Under the pieces are notes generated by a model, which worked only from the letters and a program-made list of their open reading frames with translations, had not been told where the DNA came from and did no database searches. From assembly GCF_000092925.1 (NCBI RefSeq), contig NC_014217.1:4701024-4765023 (forward strand): a DNA stretch of 64,000 nt, given 5' to 3'. A program made the translations under genes and the position numbers. This document shows positions 1 through 8,628 of the stretch, in pieces. Position 1 is the first letter of the stretch; every line of letters starts with the position of its first letter. This DNA comes from Ancylobacter novellus DSM 506. GTDB taxonomy: Bacteria > Pseudomonadota > Alphaproteobacteria > Rhizobiales > Xanthobacteraceae.

Positions 1-743
1 TCGATGGCGGGATCGCGGACCGCCTCGCGCAGGGCGCGCTCGGTGCGGCGGATTTCGGCGGCGCCGGGCAGGAAGGCGAGCACCGAGCCGGTCTCGGAAT
101 TGAGCGCGCGCAGCACCGCATCGGTCATCTGCCGGTCGATGGGCGCGCGGGGGGCGCGACCAAGATAGCGGGTCTCGACGGGGTAGGCGCGCCCTAAGCT
201 CTCGATCACCGGCGCCTCTCCGAGCAGCCTGGCGACGCGGGCGCCGTCGAGCGTGGCGGACATCACCAGCAGCCGCAGATCCTCGCGCAGCGCGCCCTGT
301 GCATCGAGCGCCAGCGCCAGGCCGAGATCGGCGTCGAGGCTGCGCTCATGGAACTCGTCGAACAGCACGGCGGCGACGTCCGACAGTTCCGGATCGTCGA
401 GCATCATGCGTGTGAAGATGCCCTCGGTGATCACCTCGATGCGGGTGCTGCGCCCGACCTTCGAGCCGAAGCGGGCGCGGTAGCCGACCCTCTGCCCGGC
501 GCTCTCGCCGAGCGTCGACGCCATGCGCTCGGCGGCGGCGCGGGCGGCGATGCGGCGCGGTTCCAGCACGAGGATGCGCCGGCACTTAACCCACGGCTCG
601 TCGAGCAGCACTAGCGGCACGCGCGTGGTCTTGCCCGCGCCAGGCGGAGCGACCAGTACGGCCGACGAGCCCACGCGCAGCGCTGCGGTCAGCGCCGGCA
701 GCGCGTCGTCGATGGGCAAGGGCGTGGGATGAGAGACCGGCAT
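1..743 (-). CDS. hrpB: ATP-dependent helicase HrpB, N-terminal part (runs off the left edge)
   Basis: Translating the minus strand from the ATG at 741-743 gives 247 codons without a stop up to the window edge. The protein is a DEAH-type RNA helicase. Walker A GAGKTT is at residues 35-40, the DEAH-box variant DEFH at 129-132 (DEFHERS) and an SAT motif near 166-168. The order and spacing fit HrpB, a family of about 820 residues, so roughly 30 percent is present. The substrate of HrpB is poorly known. The C-terminal helicase and HrpB-specific domains lie outside the window. HrpA is the main alternative, but the very short leader before Walker A favours HrpB. Confidence 0.9.
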   Translation of the reverse strand, partial: MPVSHPTPLPIDDALPALTAALRVGSSAVLVAPPGAGKTTRVPLVLLDEPWVKCRRILVLEPRRIAARAAAERMASTLGESAGQRVGYRARFGSKVGRSTRIEVITEGIFTRMMLDDPELSDVAAVLFDEFHERSLDADLGLALALDAQGALREDLRLLVMSATLDGARVARLLGEAPVIESLGRAYPVETRYLGRAPRAPIDRQMTDAVLRALNSETGSVLAFLPGAAEIRRTERALREAVRDPAI

Positions 744-789
744 CGGGCGATGGCTATACAGCCGGTTGCCGGATCCCGGAACTATCGAA

Positions 790-887
790 CGTCATCCCGG
801 AACAGCCGTCAGGCCGTATCCGGGATCGTCTGCGGAATTGGAGAGCGATCCCGGCTCTCCGCCCTTCGGGCTGCGGCCGGGATGACG
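790..887. repeat. Dispersed palindromic repeat, family B
   Basis: The gap between hrpB and the transaminase holds one copy. The left arm starts GTCATCCCGGAAC and passes through ATCCGGGATCG. The right arm runs from GCGATCCCGGCTCTCC to GCCGGGATGACG. Each arm can fold on itself and the outer ends are inverted (CGTCATCCCGG against CCGGGATGACG). Other copies are at 10333, 12792, 30047, 47952 and 53191, with a compact form at 20113. Confidence 0.8.
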
Positions 888-897
888 CAAATGTTCT

Positions 898-2247
898 TCA
901 GAAGATCGCGTCGAGCGTGCGGCCGATCTTCTCGACGATCTCGCCCATCTGGCTCTCGCTGACGATGAGCGGCGGGCTCACCGCGAAGGTGTCGCCGGCG
1001 GTGCGTACCATCATGCCCTCGTCGTGGAACAGCCGCTCCATGCCCTCATAGGCGCGGCGGCCCACGCCGTCGGCGCGCGATTCGAAGTCGATGGCGCCGA
1101 CAAGGCCGACGGTGCGGATGTCGAGCACGCCCGGCTTCGAGCGCAGCGAGTGGAAGGCATCGGCCCAGACCGGCTCCAGCGCGCGCGCCCGCTCGAACAG
1201 GCCCTCGTCACGGTAGAGGTCGAGCGTGGCGAGCGAGGCGGCGCAGGCGAGGGGATGCGCCGAATAGGTGTAGCCGTGGAACAGGTCGATGACCGGGTCG
1301 TCGCTCTTCACGAAGGTGTCGTAGATGTGCTTGCGCACCAGCACGCCGCCCATCGGCACCGCGCCGGAGGTGACGCCCTTGGCGAAGGTGATCATGTCCG
1401 GCACCACGCCGTAGCGCTCGGCGGCGAAGGCATAGCCGAGGCGGCCGAAGCCGGTGATGACCTCGTCGAAGATGAGCAGGATGCCGTACTTGTCGCAGAT
1501 CTCGCGCAGCCGCTTGAGATAGCCCTGCGGCGCCGGGATGGCGCCGGTGGAGCCGGCCATCGGCTCGACGATCACCGCGGCGATGGTCGAGGCATCGTGC
1601 AGGGCGACGAGGCTCTCCAGCGCGTCGGCGCGCTCGGCGCCCCACTCTGGCTCGCCCTTGGAAAAGGCCTGCTTCTCGCGGTTATAGGTGTGCGGCAGGT
1701 GGTCGACGCCGGGCAGCAGCGAACCGAACATCTTGCGGTTGGGCGAGATGCCGCCGACCGAGATGCCGCCGAAGCCGACGCCGTGATAGCCGCGCTCGCG
1801 GCCGATGAGGCGGGTGCGCGTCGCGTTGCCTTTGGTAGCGTGATAGGCGAGGGCGATCTTCAGCGCCGTGTCACCCGCTTCCGAGCCGGAATTGCACAGG
1901 AAGACGTGATCGAGATCGCCCGGCGCCAGCGCGGCGATGCGGGCCGAGACCGCGAAGGCCTTGGGGTGGCCGTACTGGAAGGGCGGGGCGAAGTCCATCT
2001 CCGCCGCCTGGCTCTGGATGGCCTCGACGATGGGATCGCGGTTGTGGCCGGCATTGGCGCACCACAGGCCGGCGGTCGCGTCGAGCACCGCCCGGCCCTC
2101 CGGCGTGTAGTAGTGCATGTCCTTCGAGCGCGACAGCAGGCGGGGCCGCGCCTTGAACGCCCGGTTGGGCGTGAAGGGCATGAAGAACGCCTCGAGGTCG
2201 TTCGGGCTGGCATTGGCATTCGCGCCGAAATCGTAAGCGACAGACAT
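898..2247 (-). CDS. Class III PLP-dependent aminotransferase, beta-alanine/omega-amino acid--pyruvate type
   Basis: A fold-type I transaminase of 449 residues. GSEAGDTALKIA (PLP phosphate site region), VIVEPMAGSTGA, LLIFDEVITGFGR (PLP ring-contacting Asp) and ITFAKGVTSGAVPMG (Schiff-base Lys) appear in the usual order. Overall sequence is closest to beta-alanine--pyruvate aminotransferases, which move an omega-amino group to pyruvate and give a semialdehyde plus alanine. The start is placed at 2247 (MSVAYDFG) because GGAG lies 7 bases upstream. An upstream ATG at 2298 adds 17 residues but has no ribosome binding site. It is divergent from the TPR gene. Substrate preference cannot be fixed from sequence. 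Confidence 0.85.
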   Translation of the reverse strand: MSVAYDFGANANASPNDLEAFFMPFTPNRAFKARPRLLSRSKDMHYYTPEGRAVLDATAGLWCANAGHNRDPIVEAIQSQAAEMDFAPPFQYGHPKAFAVSARIAALAPGDLDHVFLCNSGSEAGDTALKIALAYHATKGNATRTRLIGRERGYHGVGFGGISVGGISPNRKMFGSLLPGVDHLPHTYNREKQAFSKGEPEWGAERADALESLVALHDASTIAAVIVEPMAGSTGAIPAPQGYLKRLREICDKYGILLIFDEVITGFGRLGYAFAAERYGVVPDMITFAKGVTSGAVPMGGVLVRKHIYDTFVKSDDPVIDLFHGYTYSAHPLACAASLATLDLYRDEGLFERARALEPVWADAFHSLRSKPGVLDIRTVGLVGAIDFESRADGVGRRAYEGMERLFHDEGMMVRTAGDTFAVSPPLIVSESQMGEIVEKIGRTLDAIF

Positions 2248-2455
2248 GATGAGCTCCGGTCGGGCGGTGGGCAGGGACAGCCGCGCTTTTTTAGTCATGT
2301 ATAATGCGTGGGCAGCGGGCGCTCACGAGAAATAATGATGATGTGATCACTTTCCTTTCTGTCTCGCCCGGCCGCTTGACCGCAAGGCCCCTTCGCGGCC
2401 ATCAACTCGCCGCAAGGCATGCTACAGTCACCTTGCGTCATGCGTTCTCTTTCCC

Positions 2456-4423
2456 GTGGCGGCTCAAGGGCCTCCGGTCGGGGCCGGCATTACGATTGGA
2501 TTGCGAGTGCCCGAGAGCACGATAGCTGAGAAGCCCGACGCCGGCGCGGAGCCGGCGGACGGGGCGGCCGGCGTCACGCCCGAGGCGGTGCGGCGGGCGC
2601 TGTCGCGTGTGCTCGATTCGGAGGAGCTGCGCTCCTCGCCGCAGCTCGCCAACATATTGCGCTTCGTCGTCGAGGTGACGCTGGACGGCCGCAGCGAGGC
2701 GATCAAGGGCTATACCATCGCCGTCGAGGCGCTGGGCCGCGACGCCTCCTTCGATCCGCAGGCCGATCCCATCGTCCGCGTCGAGGCAACGCGGCTGCGC
2801 CGGGCGCTGGAGCGTTACTATGCCGGCGCCGGGGCGAGCGACGAGATCGAGATCGTCGTGCCGCGCGGCAGCTATGTGCCGCAATTCCTGCCACGCGGCG
2901 CCGCCCGGGCGGAGGAGCACGATTCCGACATCGCCCCCGCGATCGAGGCCACCGCCGAAGAGCCCAGGGAGGCGCTTCCGCCGGGCCGCACCGTGCCGGC
3001 GGCGCGGCGCTGGCGGCTGCGCTGGGGCACGGCGGTCGCGCTGGCCGCGCTGGTGATCCTGGTGCTCACCGCCGGCGTGGTGGTGGAGACCACCGATCCG
3101 CTCGGCCTGCGCGCCCTCATCACCGGCGCCGCCTGGCAGCCGTTGGAACGCACCAACCGGCTGGGCATCCCGATGGTGGAGGTGCGCGACTTCGACGTCA
3201 CCGGTGGCGCGCCGCTGCCGCCGAGCGAGATCGCCGGCAGCGCCGGCGCGGTCAGCAGCGGCGACTTCACCGCCCGCGCCATCGAGGTGCGGGTGCGCGA
3301 CGCGCTGGCCCGCTTCGACCTGCTCGACGTGCTGGCAAGCCCCGATGCCCGTCCGGCACTGAGCTGCGGCGCGGAGGGCGTCTCGCCCTATTCCGTCTTC
3401 GCCCTCGCGGGTCTCGTGGAGAACCATGACGACGGCAGCATCTCGGTGCTGCTGCGGCTCTCCGACCTGTGCGACGGCACCATCGTCTGGTCGCGCGAGT
3501 TCGACAGCCTGAGGCGCGGCAGCGACGCCACAGCCTCCGAAGTGGCGCTGGTGCGCGACATCATGGCCGCCATCGCCGAGCCCTACGGCATCATCCAGGC
3601 CCGCGCCCGCGCCCGTGTCACCGCCGCCGGCGGGACGTCCGCGGCCGGTCCCTATGGCTGCGTGCTGATGGCCTATTCCTATTGGCGCTCCTATCTGCCG
3701 GCCGAGCACAAGCAGGCGCGCGAGTGCCTGGAGAAGGCGGTGGCTGCCGATCCTACCTTCGCCCTCGGCAACGCGCTGCTGGCCGAGCTCTATCTCGACG
3801 AGGTGCGCAACGGCGTGAACCCGGAGCCGGGCGCGCCGCCGCTGAACCGGGCGCTCGCCGCCGCCGAGCAGGCGGTCGAGCTCGCCCCGACCAGCGCCTA
3901 TGCCCAGCGCGTGCTGATGGACGTGCACTTCTTCCGCGGCGAGCGCGGCGCCGCCATCGCGGCCGGGGAGGCGGCGCTGGCGCTGAACCCCTACGATGTC
4001 GATGTCCTCGCCGATTTCGGCGGCCGGCTTGCCGCGCTGGGCGAGATCGAGCGCGGCGAGGCCATGCTTGCCAAGGCAGCGCAAGCCGCGCCGGGCCTGC
4101 CACCCTGGGTCGACTATCACCGCGTCATCGCCGCCTATCTCAGGCACGACGCGCCGGCGGCGGCCACGGCCGCGGACCAGTTGATGGGCGAAGGCTATGC
4201 GCCTGGCCTGCTCGCCCGTGCCCTGGCGAGCCACCTTGCCGGTGAGGACGAGGCAGCGCGCGCCGACGTGCGCAAGCTTATCGCCCTCGTGCCCGTCTGG
4301 GGCAGCGAGCCCGACGCCATGATCGCCCGCTTCTTCCCCGATCCGGCGGTGGCGCGGCGGGTACGTTCCGACCTCGCCGCCGTCGGCCTGCCGATCCGCA
4401 ACTCCGCCGCCGTGGCCAACTGA
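2456..4423 (+). CDS. Membrane-anchored TPR protein with a Rhizobiales-type N-terminal domain
   Basis: About 655 residues. The N-terminal 140 residues (VRRALSRVLDSEELRSS ... VPRGSYVPQFLPRG) form a domain common in Hyphomicrobiales ahead of cyclase-like or TPR proteins. It has the look of a winged-helix, CadC-like regulator module, but this is inference. One membrane helix follows near residues 190-212 (TAVALAALVILVLTAGVVV), then a beta-rich FlgO/TolB-like segment (about 260-370), then TPR-like helices with repeated CLEKAVAADP, AEQAVELAP and AGEAALALNP motifs (about 400-620). The GTG at 2456 has no clear ribosome binding site and the GTG at 2507 is an equal candidate. No enzyme domain is visible. 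Function is unknown, perhaps signal transduction from the periplasm. Confidence 0.75.
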   Translation: MAAQGPPVGAGITIGLRVPESTIAEKPDAGAEPADGAAGVTPEAVRRALSRVLDSEELRSSPQLANILRFVVEVTLDGRSEAIKGYTIAVEALGRDASFDPQADPIVRVEATRLRRALERYYAGAGASDEIEIVVPRGSYVPQFLPRGAARAEEHDSDIAPAIEATAEEPREALPPGRTVPAARRWRLRWGTAVALAALVILVLTAGVVVETTDPLGLRALITGAAWQPLERTNRLGIPMVEVRDFDVTGGAPLPPSEIAGSAGAVSSGDFTARAIEVRVRDALARFDLLDVLASPDARPALSCGAEGVSPYSVFALAGLVENHDDGSISVLLRLSDLCDGTIVWSREFDSLRRGSDATASEVALVRDIMAAIAEPYGIIQARARARVTAAGGTSAAGPYGCVLMAYSYWRSYLPAEHKQARECLEKAVAADPTFALGNALLAELYLDEVRNGVNPEPGAPPLNRALAAAEQAVELAPTSAYAQRVLMDVHFFRGERGAAIAAGEAALALNPYDVDVLADFGGRLAALGEIERGEAMLAKAAQAAPGLPPWVDYHRVIAAYLRHDAPAAATAADQLMGEGYAPGLLARALASHLAGEDEAARADVRKLIALVPVWGSEPDAMIARFFPDPAVARRVRSDLAAVGLPIRNSAAVAN

Positions 4424-4522
4424 GCGCACTCCACGCTTATTGCGCGCCGGCGCAAAGATCGCGTGGCATCGGCGCCGCGAAGCGGCTATGAGCATCGGTG
4501 TCCCTCCAGCCGGATCACACCC

Positions 4523-5638
4523 ATGTCGGACAGCTTCGATCTCGCCATCGTCGGCGCGGGCGTCGTCGGGCTCGGCCATGCCATTGCCGCGCGGCGGCGC
4601 GGGCTGCGAACGGTCGTGATCGACCGCGACGCGCAGGCCAACGGCGCCTCGGTGCGCAATTTCGGCTTCGTCACCGTCACCGGCCAGCAGCGCGGGGAAT
4701 GCTGGCGCCGGGCGATGCGCTCGCGCGACATCTGGGCCGAGATCGCCCCGGCCGCCGGCATCGAGGTGATCCATCAGGGCCTGCTGGTCGCCGCGCGCCG
4801 GCCCGAAGCGGTGGCGGTGCTCGATGCCTTCATGGCGACCGAGATGGGAGAGGACTGCGCGCTGCTCTCGCCCGCCGAGGCCCGCGCCCGGCTGCCGGCG
4901 CTGACCGGCGGGATCGAAGGCGCGCTGTGGAGCCCGCACGACATGCGGGTGGAATCGCGCCTGGCGATCCCCAGGCTCGCCGCCTGGCTCGCCGCGCAGG
5001 GCATCGAATTCCGCCGCGAGACGGCGGTGACGGGCGTCGAGCCGGGCCGCGTCCACACCTCCGGCGGCACGGTCGAGGCGGCGCGCATCGTCGTGGCGCC
5101 GGGCGACGACTTCCACACCCTGTTCGAGGATCGCTTCAAGCCTTACGGGCTCACCCGCTGCAAGCTGCACATGCTGCGCGTCACCGACCCGGCCCTCGGC
5201 CGGCTGCCCGGTTCGGTGATGACCGACCTCTCGCTCGGCCGCTATCTCGGCTATGCCGAGCTGCCCGAGGCGGAACCGCTGAAGCGTATCCTGGAAGCCG
5301 AGCAGGCCGACCACCTCGCGCACGGCATCCACCTCATCGTGGTGCAGTCGGCGGACGGCTCGCTGGTGGTGGGCGACAGCCACCATTACGCGGCGACGCC
5401 CGACCCCTTCGCGCCCGATTTCGTCGATGAGCTGATCCTCGACGAATACGCCGCCTTGTTCGGGCGCCGTCCGCAGGTGTTGGAGCGCTGGATCGGCACC
5501 TATGCCTCCGCGCCCGACCGCCTCGCCTTCATCGACCGGCCGCACGACCATATCCGCCTGGTGGTGGTGACCAGCGGCACCGGCGCCTCCACCGGCTTCG
5601 CCATCGCCGAAGAGGCGATTGCGGAGCTGTTCGACTGA
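4523..5638 (+). CDS. FAD-dependent oxidoreductase of the phosphonate-linked (TIGR03364-like) family
   Basis: A DAO-type flavoprotein of 371 residues. The N-terminal dinucleotide fold is DLAIVGAGVVGLGHAIAA, followed by VVIDRD (ribose-binding acid) and a C-terminal VVVTSGTGASTGFAIAEEA. Start at ATG 4523, where the Rossmann strand begins at once. It lies 12 bases upstream of phnX. This family is known to sit beside phosphonatase genes and is proposed to oxidise 2-aminoethylphosphonate or N-methylated/hydroxylated relatives to phosphonoacetaldehyde. No phnW transaminase is nearby, so I infer that this enzyme supplies the PhnX substrate. Sarcosine or glycine oxidase activity is the main alternative from sequence alone. 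Confidence 0.82.
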   Translation: MSDSFDLAIVGAGVVGLGHAIAARRRGLRTVVIDRDAQANGASVRNFGFVTVTGQQRGECWRRAMRSRDIWAEIAPAAGIEVIHQGLLVAARRPEAVAVLDAFMATEMGEDCALLSPAEARARLPALTGGIEGALWSPHDMRVESRLAIPRLAAWLAAQGIEFRRETAVTGVEPGRVHTSGGTVEAARIVVAPGDDFHTLFEDRFKPYGLTRCKLHMLRVTDPALGRLPGSVMTDLSLGRYLGYAELPEAEPLKRILEAEQADHLAHGIHLIVVQSADGSLVVGDSHHYAATPDPFAPDFVDELILDEYAALFGRRPQVLERWIGTYASAPDRLAFIDRPHDHIRLVVVTSGTGASTGFAIAEEAIAELFD

Positions 5639-5650
5639 CGGGAGATAATC

Positions 5651-6451
5651 ATGGCCCTAAAGGCGCTCATCCTCGACTGGGCCGGCACGGCGGTCGATTT
5701 CGGCTCGCGCGCGCCGATGGGCGCCTTCGTCGAGGCGTTCTCGCGTTTCGGCGTGAGCATCTCGATCCCCGAGGCGCGCGGGCCGATGGGCCTGCCCAAG
5801 CGCGACCATGTGGCGGCGCTGCTGGCCAGCCCGGACATCTCCGCCCGCTGGCAGAAGGCGCATGGCGCGGCGCCGACGGAAGCGGACGTCGACGCGGTGC
5901 TCGCCGTGTTCGAACCGCTGAACGTCGAGGTGATCCCGCGCCATGCCGACCTGATCCCCGGCCTTCTCGACGTGATCACTGAAGCCCGCGCCCGTGGCAT
6001 GAAGATCGGCTCCACCACGGGCTATACCCGCCCGATCATGGAGAAGCTGATGCCTCTGGCCGCCGCCGCCGGCTACGCGCCGGACAATGTAGTCTGCGCC
6101 GGCGACCTCGCGGCCGGGCGGCCGAGCCCGCTCATGATGTACCGCACCTTTGCCGATATCGGCGTGTGGCCGCCGTCTGCCTGCGTGAAACTCGACGACA
6201 CCGAGCCCGGCATCGCCGAGGGGCTGGCCGCCGGTTGTTGGACCGTCGGCCTCGCTCTGTCAGGCAACAGCGCAGGGTTCTCCCGCGAGGAGCTGGAGGC
6301 CCTGTCGGCTGAGGAACTGGCGGCGGTGCGGGCGCAGGCGGCCGAGAAGCTGTTCCGTGCCGGCGCGCATTTCGTCATCGACAGTGTGGCCGACCTGCTG
6401 CCGGTGCTGGATGCGATCGAAGCCCGGCTGGCGGCGGGGCTGCGGCCTTAG
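5651..6451 (+). CDS. phnX: Phosphonoacetaldehyde hydrolase (phosphonatase)
   Basis: HAD-superfamily enzyme of 266 residues that splits phosphonoacetaldehyde to acetaldehyde and phosphate. Nucleophile Asp9 is in LILDWAGT, with the alanine (Ala11) typical of phosphonatases. The Schiff-base lysine is Lys50 in MGLPKRDH, matching Lys53 of the Bacillus enzyme in spacing. The distal acidic motif KLDDTEPGI follows at about 182. A GGGAG ribosome binding site precedes the ATG. It is co-transcribed with the oxidoreductase upstream (12-base gap). A transporter and regulator for phosphonates are not in the window. Confidence 0.95.
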   Translation: MALKALILDWAGTAVDFGSRAPMGAFVEAFSRFGVSISIPEARGPMGLPKRDHVAALLASPDISARWQKAHGAAPTEADVDAVLAVFEPLNVEVIPRHADLIPGLLDVITEARARGMKIGSTTGYTRPIMEKLMPLAAAAGYAPDNVVCAGDLAAGRPSPLMMYRTFADIGVWPPSACVKLDDTEPGIAEGLAAGCWTVGLALSGNSAGFSREELEALSAEELAAVRAQAAEKLFRAGAHFVIDSVADLLPVLDAIEARLAAGLRP

Positions 6452-6525
6452 GGACTTCGGGACGGTTGGTGCCACGCACCGCCGAGCGCCGGAGTGTTGA
6501 TTGATCGAATTTATACAACCTAAGA

Positions 6526-6545
6526 TTTATTGATTTAACAATAAA
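6526..6545. promoter_or_regulatory. AT-rich inverted repeat before the membrane-HTH gene
   Basis: TTTATTG, a 6-base spacer ATTTAA, then CAATAAA: a perfect 7-bp inverted repeat 60-79 bases before the likely start of the next gene. Its composition is far below the local chromosome in GC. It could be an operator for an HTH protein, possibly the one encoded downstream. That link is inference. A TTTATA-like -10 candidate lies just upstream near 6510. Confidence 0.4.
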
Positions 6546-6604
6546 CCTATTGATTGCGATGCGCGGCTGGCTGTACGATCCGGTCTCTATGGGCGGGGAT
6601 GGCG

Positions 6605-8200
6605 ATGGCTGGGCAATTGCCTGACAAGTCACATCAGGAGATGACGCCGTCTCACCAACGAGAGGCGGATTGCGACTGGCTGGTCCGGCTGAATCACGGC
6701 TCGACGCTGATCATCTCCAGCATCTTTGCTGTAGTGCTGATGCTCATCGTCGGTGGGCTGATCGCGTTCATGCAGTTCCAGACGCGACTACTGAACGCCA
6801 TGCCGAACCTGACGCCTGGACAGTTGATCGAATATGTCGAGGCGGAACGACGTTCGGTTCAGGTCGTGTCGGAGCTTTACGACCGGCGGGATAGCGTCTT
6901 GAACGTGGAGCAGGAGACAAGCGGTGTTCTTACGCGTGTGCGCGGAGAGATCGACAGCTTCTGCAAGATCTTGGTCAACTCGCTTGTGGCTGAGGGCGCT
7001 ACATCGAAACATGACCGGTGTGTCCGATTCCTGCGCGGGGTTCTTCCATCCAGGATGGAGCGTCCAATACCGGTGCTCGGCGGCACGCGGTTCGCATTCA
7101 GCGACGTGTCCCCCGATATTCAGCCGCAGTATGGAATATTGGACGAAGATGAAGTTGTCGATATAGCCGCGTCTCTTTATGCGGATCTAGGAAGCAAGGA
7201 GAAGCCGTCAATCAAGGAATCATTACGTAATAAAATCTCGCAGATTGTGTTACTTAATGCTGATTTTTATGTAGATCTACAAACTATATACAAGCGTCGT
7301 ATCGATGAATTCAATTACATATGCAACGAATATAACCAAATCAGATCGACGATAGCCTATCGCCGCGTCTCTGCGCAGAAATGTCACGATTTGGTCCTGC
7401 CGTCCTATTGGACGGATCATATTCTCCTTGCCAGCGCAGCCGGCGAAGCCACGCAGCCGACGCTCGGAAGCGGGGCACCTGGGCAGCCTAACGCCGGTCT
7501 GAATCTGCAGCCGCCAGATCTTTCGGCCCTGGACACGAGCGGTCACCAGCGAAGTTTCGAACTGGTCAGCAACTATATGTTTTATACCACTCTGGATGAG
7601 TACGTTTTCTTCATAAAAACCGACTTTTTTGAAAAGCTGATTCTAAGCCCAAGTGATTATATTTCGATCTGGCTTGTCACCATGTGTGGTGCCCTTGGCG
7701 GGTTCATGAATATCCTCTTCATGAACCAACGCATTGGGAAGGATCCGACGCTCGGCAGCCTGTTAATCGCCCCCATACAAGGGGTTGTCTGTGCGCTCAT
7801 CCTCTACATCATACTCAGATCGGGCGTGCTGGCGATCGCCGACAACAGCGGCATGAAGGACGAGTCCACGATCAGCCCGTTCTTTCTGGGATTCGTCGGG
7901 ATCACGGCGGGCCTCGTGGCGGGACGTGTGATCGAGGTGTTTCACGATCGGGCTTCCGCTTGGCTCGGCGGGCTCGGCCAGCATGGCGACCGCTGGGGAT
8001 TTGGCCTCGCAGCGGCCATGCAGGAACGCAGTATGACCGTGAAAGATCTGGCGGACGCGGTGCGGGTCGACGAGAACAAGATCGGCGAATGGATCGACGA
8101 GAAGATCGAGGTGCCCGGGCGGTTCCAGCCCTTGCTTGCGGCGGTACTACGCAAGAGTGAGCGTCAGCTCTTCACGACCTTGGCGCCGGTCAAGGGATGA
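6605..8200 (+). CDS. Unknown polytopic membrane protein with a C-terminal Cro/CI-like helix-turn-helix
   Basis: About 531 residues, no family recognised. One membrane helix near the N-terminus (LIISSIFAVVLMLIVGGLI) is followed by about 300 residues that should be periplasmic. Three hydrophobic segments follow near residues 355-450 (ISIWLVTMCGALGGFM, LLIAPIQGVVCALILYIIL, ISPFFLGFVGITAGLVAG). The last 55 residues (AAAMQERSMTVKDLADAV then KIGEWIDEK) read like an XRE-type HTH. Start is uncertain: ATG 6605 has GGGG 6 bases upstream, while ATG 6599, ATG 6641 and TTG 6554 are alternatives. The middle (about 7130-7340) uses AT-rich codons foreign to the neighbours, a sign of transfer. The 3' end overlaps a convergent small gene. 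Confidence 0.7.
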   Translation: MAGQLPDKSHQEMTPSHQREADCDWLVRLNHGSTLIISSIFAVVLMLIVGGLIAFMQFQTRLLNAMPNLTPGQLIEYVEAERRSVQVVSELYDRRDSVLNVEQETSGVLTRVRGEIDSFCKILVNSLVAEGATSKHDRCVRFLRGVLPSRMERPIPVLGGTRFAFSDVSPDIQPQYGILDEDEVVDIAASLYADLGSKEKPSIKESLRNKISQIVLLNADFYVDLQTIYKRRIDEFNYICNEYNQIRSTIAYRRVSAQKCHDLVLPSYWTDHILLASAAGEATQPTLGSGAPGQPNAGLNLQPPDLSALDTSGHQRSFELVSNYMFYTTLDEYVFFIKTDFFEKLILSPSDYISIWLVTMCGALGGFMNILFMNQRIGKDPTLGSLLIAPIQGVVCALILYIILRSGVLAIADNSGMKDESTISPFFLGFVGITAGLVAGRVIEVFHDRASAWLGGLGQHGDRWGFGLAAAMQERSMTVKDLADAVRVDENKIGEWIDEKIEVPGRFQPLLAAVLRKSERQLFTTLAPVKG

Positions 8201-8450
8201 TCACGCCGCCCATCGGCCCTTGTATCGATTGACAAAAGCACGGGGCATTGAGCGGACCACCGCCATTCATCAAGCAGACGCCGAACTGCGTGGCGCAGCG
8301 CTGGCCGAGGCCTTGCTGGAAGCCCGGCACCGGTGACGGATACATTGGCGGCGGGGCAGCGAAGACCGGCGGCGGTGGCGGGGGCAACCCGAAGAATTGC
8401 GCTTCGGCTCCGCTCGGGAAGAGGATTAGGTGCGAGTGCGAGAAGGCCAA
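8190..8450 (-). CDS. Small Pro-rich and Cys-rich secreted protein, unknown function
   Basis: An 86-residue reading frame. A hydrophobic start (AFSHSHLILFPSGAEA) could be a signal peptide cleaved after AEA. A Pro-rich stretch (LPPPPPPVFAAPPP) is followed by a C-terminal Cys motif RCATQFGVCLMNGGGP...PCFCQSIQGPMGGV. I recall small Hyphomicrobiales proteins with the pattern C-x5-C-x9-10-C-x-C...GP..G at the C-terminus, and this fits. The only in-frame start is TTG at 8450 with no clear ribosome binding site, and an in-frame stop lies 8 codons upstream, so the 5' end may be altered. It overlaps the convergent membrane gene by 11 bases. Confidence 0.5.
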   Translation of the reverse strand: MAFSHSHLILFPSGAEAQFFGLPPPPPPVFAAPPPMYPSPVPGFQQGLGQRCATQFGVCLMNGGGPLNAPCFCQSIQGPMGGVIIP

Positions 8451-8488
8451 CAGAGCAGCGGATGAACATCAGCGAGTTCCTATTTTAG

Positions 8489-8513
8489 GTTGCATAATAT
8501 CATCATATGCAAC
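8489..8513. promoter_or_regulatory. Inverted repeat between the small secreted gene and hisS
   Basis: GTTGCATA, a 9-base spacer, then TATGCAAC: perfect 8-bp arms in an AT-rich gap between two divergent genes. It could be an operator or a hairpin. No known regulator motif was recognised. The rest of the gap (8451-8628) shows no other feature. Confidence 0.4.
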
Positions 8514-8628
8514 TTATGGAAGTTTCCTGTTTGTTCCCGCCTCACTTTTTCTGCGACCGCCTTACCCTTGCCCGCCACCCGCCCGTCCTCTAAACCCCGC
8601 GCCGTAATTCCCGAAGGAACGGCGCCCG

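Noticed and set aside
2438..5551. Minus-strand open frame of 1037 codons over the TPR and oxidoreductase genes
   Set aside because: Same antisense effect of high GC at third positions. No domain visible, and both plus-strand genes have recognisable ones.
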